Below are positions 60,958-64,000 of a stretch of 64,000 nt of DNA, piece by piece. How positions within the stretch are numbered: position 1 is the first letter of the stretch; every line of letters begins with the position of its first letter. The notes under the pieces were generated by a model, which saw only the letters and a program-made list of their open reading frames with translations, did no database searches and was not told the DNA's origin. The stretch is from Corydoras sp. C115. Lineage: Eukaryota; Chordata; Actinopteri; Siluriformes; Callichthyidae. The position numbers were made by a program, and so were the translations under genes. The DNA lies in the NCBI GenBank assembly GCA_019802505.1, contig JAFMOC010000515.1, positions 62,001 through 126,000 on the forward strand, written 5' to 3'.

Positions 60958-61960
60958 CATGTTCATCTCCTGGAGTCGGTGATTTGCTGTGTTTCTCGCA
61001 TTTTGCAGCTTTTTTGTAGATTGCGAAAGTATTTTTGTACATTTTTCTCAAAATTCTGGAGCAGAGCTGAGGAGCCAAAAACCCGAGTTGGTAACAGTAA
61101 CTGGCTTTTGGGCAGTTTTTGATAAATCTTATGTCAGAACAGGAAGTAAAACAAAAGGGTCACATGAAAAACAACCCCACATTTCCCTTTTTATCACATC
61201 CAGATTTCTATTATTAGTATGTGACTTTATATTTTATTCTGATGCTTATTCAATGTGTCTAAATATTTGTTCTAAACAGTGCTGATGAAGCTGAACCAAA
61301 ATACCACTCCACCAAAAAAATAAATAAATAAATAAATAAAGTGGAGTGGTATTTGAGATCAGCTTCACCAAGACTGTTTCCGAGAAATTAAAAATGGAAA
61401 TGAATACTAAATACATTTTCTCTGAAGGTTATTTGTGCTCGTCATTCAGCCACTAGAGGGCGACAACAACAGGCAGTCAGGCCCCGTAACAACAGTTCTT
61501 AGGAGGCCGCATGTTTATCTTGCGCAACAAACGACGCCTAGCCGCTGGTTTTGGGTGCCTCCTTGTGGACAGTATGTTGTTTTTGTAGTTTTTTTTGTGT
61601 TTTTGATAACGCCGTGACGATAGCGCTGGGGGAAGGAGAGGCGGGGCCGACGGTGTCCATCAGGGAGCTTAATTAGTGCACCTGATGGTCTGTTATTGGT
61701 TGTTTTCAGTAGTCAGGTCATTGTGTCTGGTCTGTGATTGGTTGTTGTCAGTGGTCAGGTCATTGTGTCTGGTCTGTAATTGGTTGTTGTCAGTGGTCAG
61801 ATCATTGTGCCTGGTCTGTGATTGGTTGTTGTCAGTAGTCAGGTCGTTGTGTCTGGTCTGTGATTGGTTGTTGTCAGTGGTCAGGTCGTTGTGTCTGGTC
61901 TGTAATTGGTTGTTTTCAATAGTTAGATCATTGTATGTGGCCTGTAACTTGTTAAGTTTA
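60958..61960 (-). repeat. Left copy of ~1.94-kb-period tandem duplication
   Basis: Matches about 62902-63890 at an offset of 1940-1944 with few differences (for example ctcaaaattctgg versus ctaaaagttctgg). It contains a first exon, its upstream region (cagccactagagggcgacaa, gtgacgatagcgctggggg) and the end of the next gene's stalk array. Confidence 0.92.
61080..61690 (-). promoter_or_regulatory. Upstream region of lectin F first exon
   Basis: Lies between the ATG at 61042 and the upstream gene's stop at 61693. Present almost unchanged at 63024-63630 upstream of lectin G. An inverted motif (agtggtatt near 61300 and 61345; taccactccac) flanks a taaataaataaataaata tract. No distinct promoter element can be fixed. 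Confidence 0.35.
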
Positions 61961-62986
61961 GTAGTCAGATCATTGTATGTGGTCTGTAATTGGTTGTTTT
62001 CCGCAGTCAGATTGTTGTATCTGGTCTGTAATTGGTTGTTGTCAGTTGTTTGCTTTTTTAAGGCGGTGTATTTGATTAACAGCAGTAAATTGGATGCCAG
62101 TAGAACAAGCAGCAGACACGCTGTGATCAGTCTGGAACATCTGCTTCTGAAACAATCAGCTCCTGGAGGAACATGGAGAATCAGTTCATCATCATCATTA
62201 ACACCATCATCATCAACATCAACAACATCATCACCACCATCATCATCATCATCATCATCATTACCATCATCATCATCATCATCACCACCAACACCATTAT
62301 CATCATCATCATCATCACCACCACCAACACCATCTAATGTAGAATGAACAAAATGTTTTTAATGGCCAATATTTCAGATTTCCACCCATCATCCATTAAC
62401 TTCTACTTAATCCTTTACTAGTGTCGTGGGGGGGGGGGTTTCCCCATGCCCATGCAGGGGAGAACATTTTGGGCGCTGGGCAGATACACACACTCCAAAT
62501 GGGGCAATTTGGAGCATTCACTTCTCCTTGATCCGTTTTTTTTTGGACTGTGGGAGGAAACCGGAGAAGCCGGAGGAAACCCATGTAGACACGGGGAGAA
62601 CATACAAACTCCACCCAGATTCTGAGAGGAGAACATGCCAATCACTAAGCCACTGTGCTGCCCCATACAGTATCTGCTTTATTAAATGCCATGGTCATCG
62701 AAGCAACACAACACACACACACACACACACAAACACATACTTTTCTTATCAGATTAATTTTTAATAAAGAAATAAAGCATGAATATGTAAATAAACATGG
62801 GTTCGTACCAAACCTCAGAGCTGCAGTCGGGTCATTTGTGCTTCCCTGAAGGTGGATGATTTCCTGTGTGTCGGCACAGTCGTCATTCGAATTCATGTCC
62901 TCATGTTCATCTCCTGAAGTCGGTGATTCGCTGTGTTTCTCGCATTTTGCAGCTTTTTTGTAGATTGCGAAAGTATTTTTGTACAT
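61693..62986 (-). CDS. Lectin-like receptor G: tail, membrane segment and coiled-coil stalk, no lectin domain
   Basis: First exon from ATG 62986 (MYKNTFAIYKKAAKCEKHSE ... TAALRFG), probable phase-1 donor near 62808 (an alternative donor gag|gtttgg lies a few bases upstream). Second exon 62162-61693: GADCFRSRCSRL, a transmembrane helix (ITACLLLVLLASNLLLLI), then about eight 14-residue stalk units (TDNNQLQTRHNDLT). The reading ends at TAA 61695-61693, where a Leu codon of the repeat has become a stop. No lectin exons lie downstream before the next gene's upstream region. The predicted product would be a type II coiled-coil protein without a sugar-binding head. It could be a decayed gene or a decoy/assembly partner; the identical stop in the neighbouring copy means it was duplicated in this form. 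Confidence 0.6.
62187..62337. repeat. (ATC)n microsatellite in lectin G intron
   Basis: Imperfect atc/acc triplets over 150 bases. A (CA)n tract also lies at 62708-62731. Confidence 0.9.
62390..62662 (-). mobile_element. V-SINE in lectin G intron
   Basis: Reverse copy: ttaatcctttactagtgtcg, ccatgcccatgcaggggaga, tttggactgtgggaggaaac, ending ccaatcactaagccactgtg. Internal deletions at the B-box side. Confidence 0.8.
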
Positions 62987-63632
62987 TTTTCTAAAAGTTC
63001 TGGAGCAGAGCTGAGGAGCCAAAAACCCGAGTTGGTAACAGTAACTGGCTTTTGGGCAGTTTTTGGTAAATCTTATGTCAGAACAGGAAGTAAAACAAAA
63101 GGGTCACATGAAAAACAACCCCACATTTCCCTTTTTATCACATCCAGATTTCTATTATTAGTATGTAACTTTATATTTTATTCTGATGCTTATTCAATGT
63201 GTCTAAATATTTGTTCTAAACAGTGCTGATGAAGCTGAACCAAAATACCACTCCACCAAAAAAATAAATAAATAAATAAAGTGGAGTGGTATTTGAGATC
63301 AGCTTCACCAAGACTGTTTCCGAGAAATTAAAAATGGAAATGAATACTAAATACATTTTCTCTGAAGGTTATTTGTGCTCGTCATTCAGCCACTAGAGGG
63401 CGACAGCAACAGGCAGTCAGGCCCCGTAACAACAGTTCTTAGGAGGCTGCATGTTTATCTTGCGCAACAAACGACACCTAGCCGCTGGTTTTGGGCACCT
63501 CCTTGTGGACAGTATGTTGTTTTTGTATTTTTTTTTGTGTTTTTGATAACGCCGTGACGATGGCGCTGGGGGAAGGAGAGGCGGGGCCGACGGTGTCCAT
63601 CAGGGAGCTTAATTAGTGCACCTGATGGTCTG

Positions 63633-64000
63633 TTATTGGTTGTTTTCAGTAGTCAGGTCATTGTGTCTGGTCTGTAATTGGTTGTTGTCAGTGGTCAGAT
63701 CATTGTGCCTGGTCTGTGATTGGTTGTTGTCAGTAGTCAGGTCGTTGTGTCTGGTCTGTGATTGGTTGTTGTCAGTGGTCAGGTCGTTGTGTCTGGTCTG
63801 TAATTGGTTGTTTTCAATAGTTAGATCATTGTATGTGGCCTGTAACTTGTTAAGTTTGGTAGTCAGGTTGTTGTAGCTGGTCTGTGATTGGTTGTTGTCA
63901 GTAGTCAGGTCGTTGTGACTGGTCTGTAATTGGTTGTTGTCAGTAGTCAGGTCGTTGTGTCTGGCCTGTAATTGGTTGTTGTCAGTAGTTACTGGCCTGT
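63633..64000 (-). CDS. Lectin-like receptor H, stalk end (cut by window edge)
   Basis: The minus-strand frame of 14-residue stalk units (DNNQLQTRHNDLTT, KLNKLQATYNDLT) ends at TAA 63635-63633, the same position in the repeat as in gene G. The 5' part, including membrane segment and first exon, lies beyond the window. It is the right-hand member of the tandem duplication. Confidence 0.6.
   Translation of the reverse strand, partial: RPVTTDNNQLQARHNDLTTDNNQLQTSHNDLTTDNNQSQTSYNNLTTKLNKLQATYNDLTIENNQLQTRHNDLTTDNNQSQTRHNDLTTDNNQSQTRHNDLTTDNNQLQTRHNDLTTENNQ

Larger units (their letters stand above)
56466..61042 (-). pseudogene. C-type lectin receptor F (rearranged)
   Basis: Minus-strand pieces in order: first exon from ATG 61042 (MYKNTFAIYKKAAKCEKHSK) fused at about 60957 directly to stalk repeats, without intron or membrane segment and out of frame; stalk repeats to donor 60430; a lectin exon 58063-57957 (EFVNQHFRSKEAWIGLSDRN, WNWIDG); last exon 56652-56466 (FWWEGEPNDYENNEDC, EPN triplet, WAD in place of WND, GICEM, then 14 extra residues before TAA). 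Splice sites of the last two exons are canonical and in phase. An 11-bp deletion near 60525 shifts the stalk frame, and the first lectin exon was not found. The lectin half looks usable; the N-terminal half does not. Confidence 0.75.

Overview
The window is teleost fish genomic DNA, probably from an otophysan (catfish- or carp-like) species. The evidence is about sixteen V-SINE copies of the zebrafish DANA type (tRNA-like head plus conserved central domain), L2-, L1- and RTE-like LINEs, chromodomain Ty3/gypsy elements, hAT elements with 8-bp target duplications, and intron-split host genes with vertebrate splice sites. It is not a bacterial or viral locus; host coding sequence is only a few percent of it.

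The host content is one decayed, rearranged cluster of type II membrane C-type lectin receptors (CD209/CLEC4-like). The shared gene plan is a short cytoplasmic exon with tyrosine motifs (ends in phase 1), a transmembrane plus coiled-coil stalk exon built of 14-residue units (phase 1 to phase 1), then three exons for the C-type lectin domain (CTLD). The best copy is on the + strand at 9149-11750 and lacks only a recognisable first exon. Plus-strand relics follow at 17973-19475 (pseudogene), 24804-24945 (last exon) and 25165-25299 (first exon). On the - strand are first-exon relics at 14249-16676 and 37264-37323, a three-exon gene at 40195-43185 without its first two CTLD exons, an orphan first exon at 55225-55315, a broken gene at 56466-61042, and two tandem copies of a gene that stops inside the stalk (61693-62986 and 63633 to the window end). 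The last CTLD exons differ at the sugar-binding triplet (QPD, EPN, EPD) and at WND.

Layout: 1-3600, minisatellite and duplicated repeats; 3692-7160, wrecked gypsy element; 7.2-13.3 kb, lectin gene A with SINE/LINE insertions; 13.5-17.1 kb, inverted lectin fragment with nested LINEs; 17.3-25.3 kb, + strand lectin relics and a composite LTR element; 25.4-28.0 kb, hAT with an LTR element nested inside; 28.15-36.74 kb, a complete L1 with 17-bp target duplications; 37-44.3 kb, - strand lectin relics; 44.34-47.17 kb, an LTR element whose only large gene is a 594-codon repeat-protein ORF; 47.2-50.1 kb, solo LTR and hAT pieces; 50.16-55.17 kb, a young chromodomain gypsy element; 55.2-64 kb, more - strand lectin genes and a recent ~1.94-kb tandem duplication.

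The most unusual item is a family of non-autonomous LTR elements (17.4, 20.2, 25.4 and 44.3 kb). They share a hairpin at the LTR edge and 5-bp target duplications, and two carry the same otherwise unrecognised acidic-head, repeat-tail protein. Next in interest are the lectin stalk repeats, which appear to act as recombination points that separate stalks from lectin heads.
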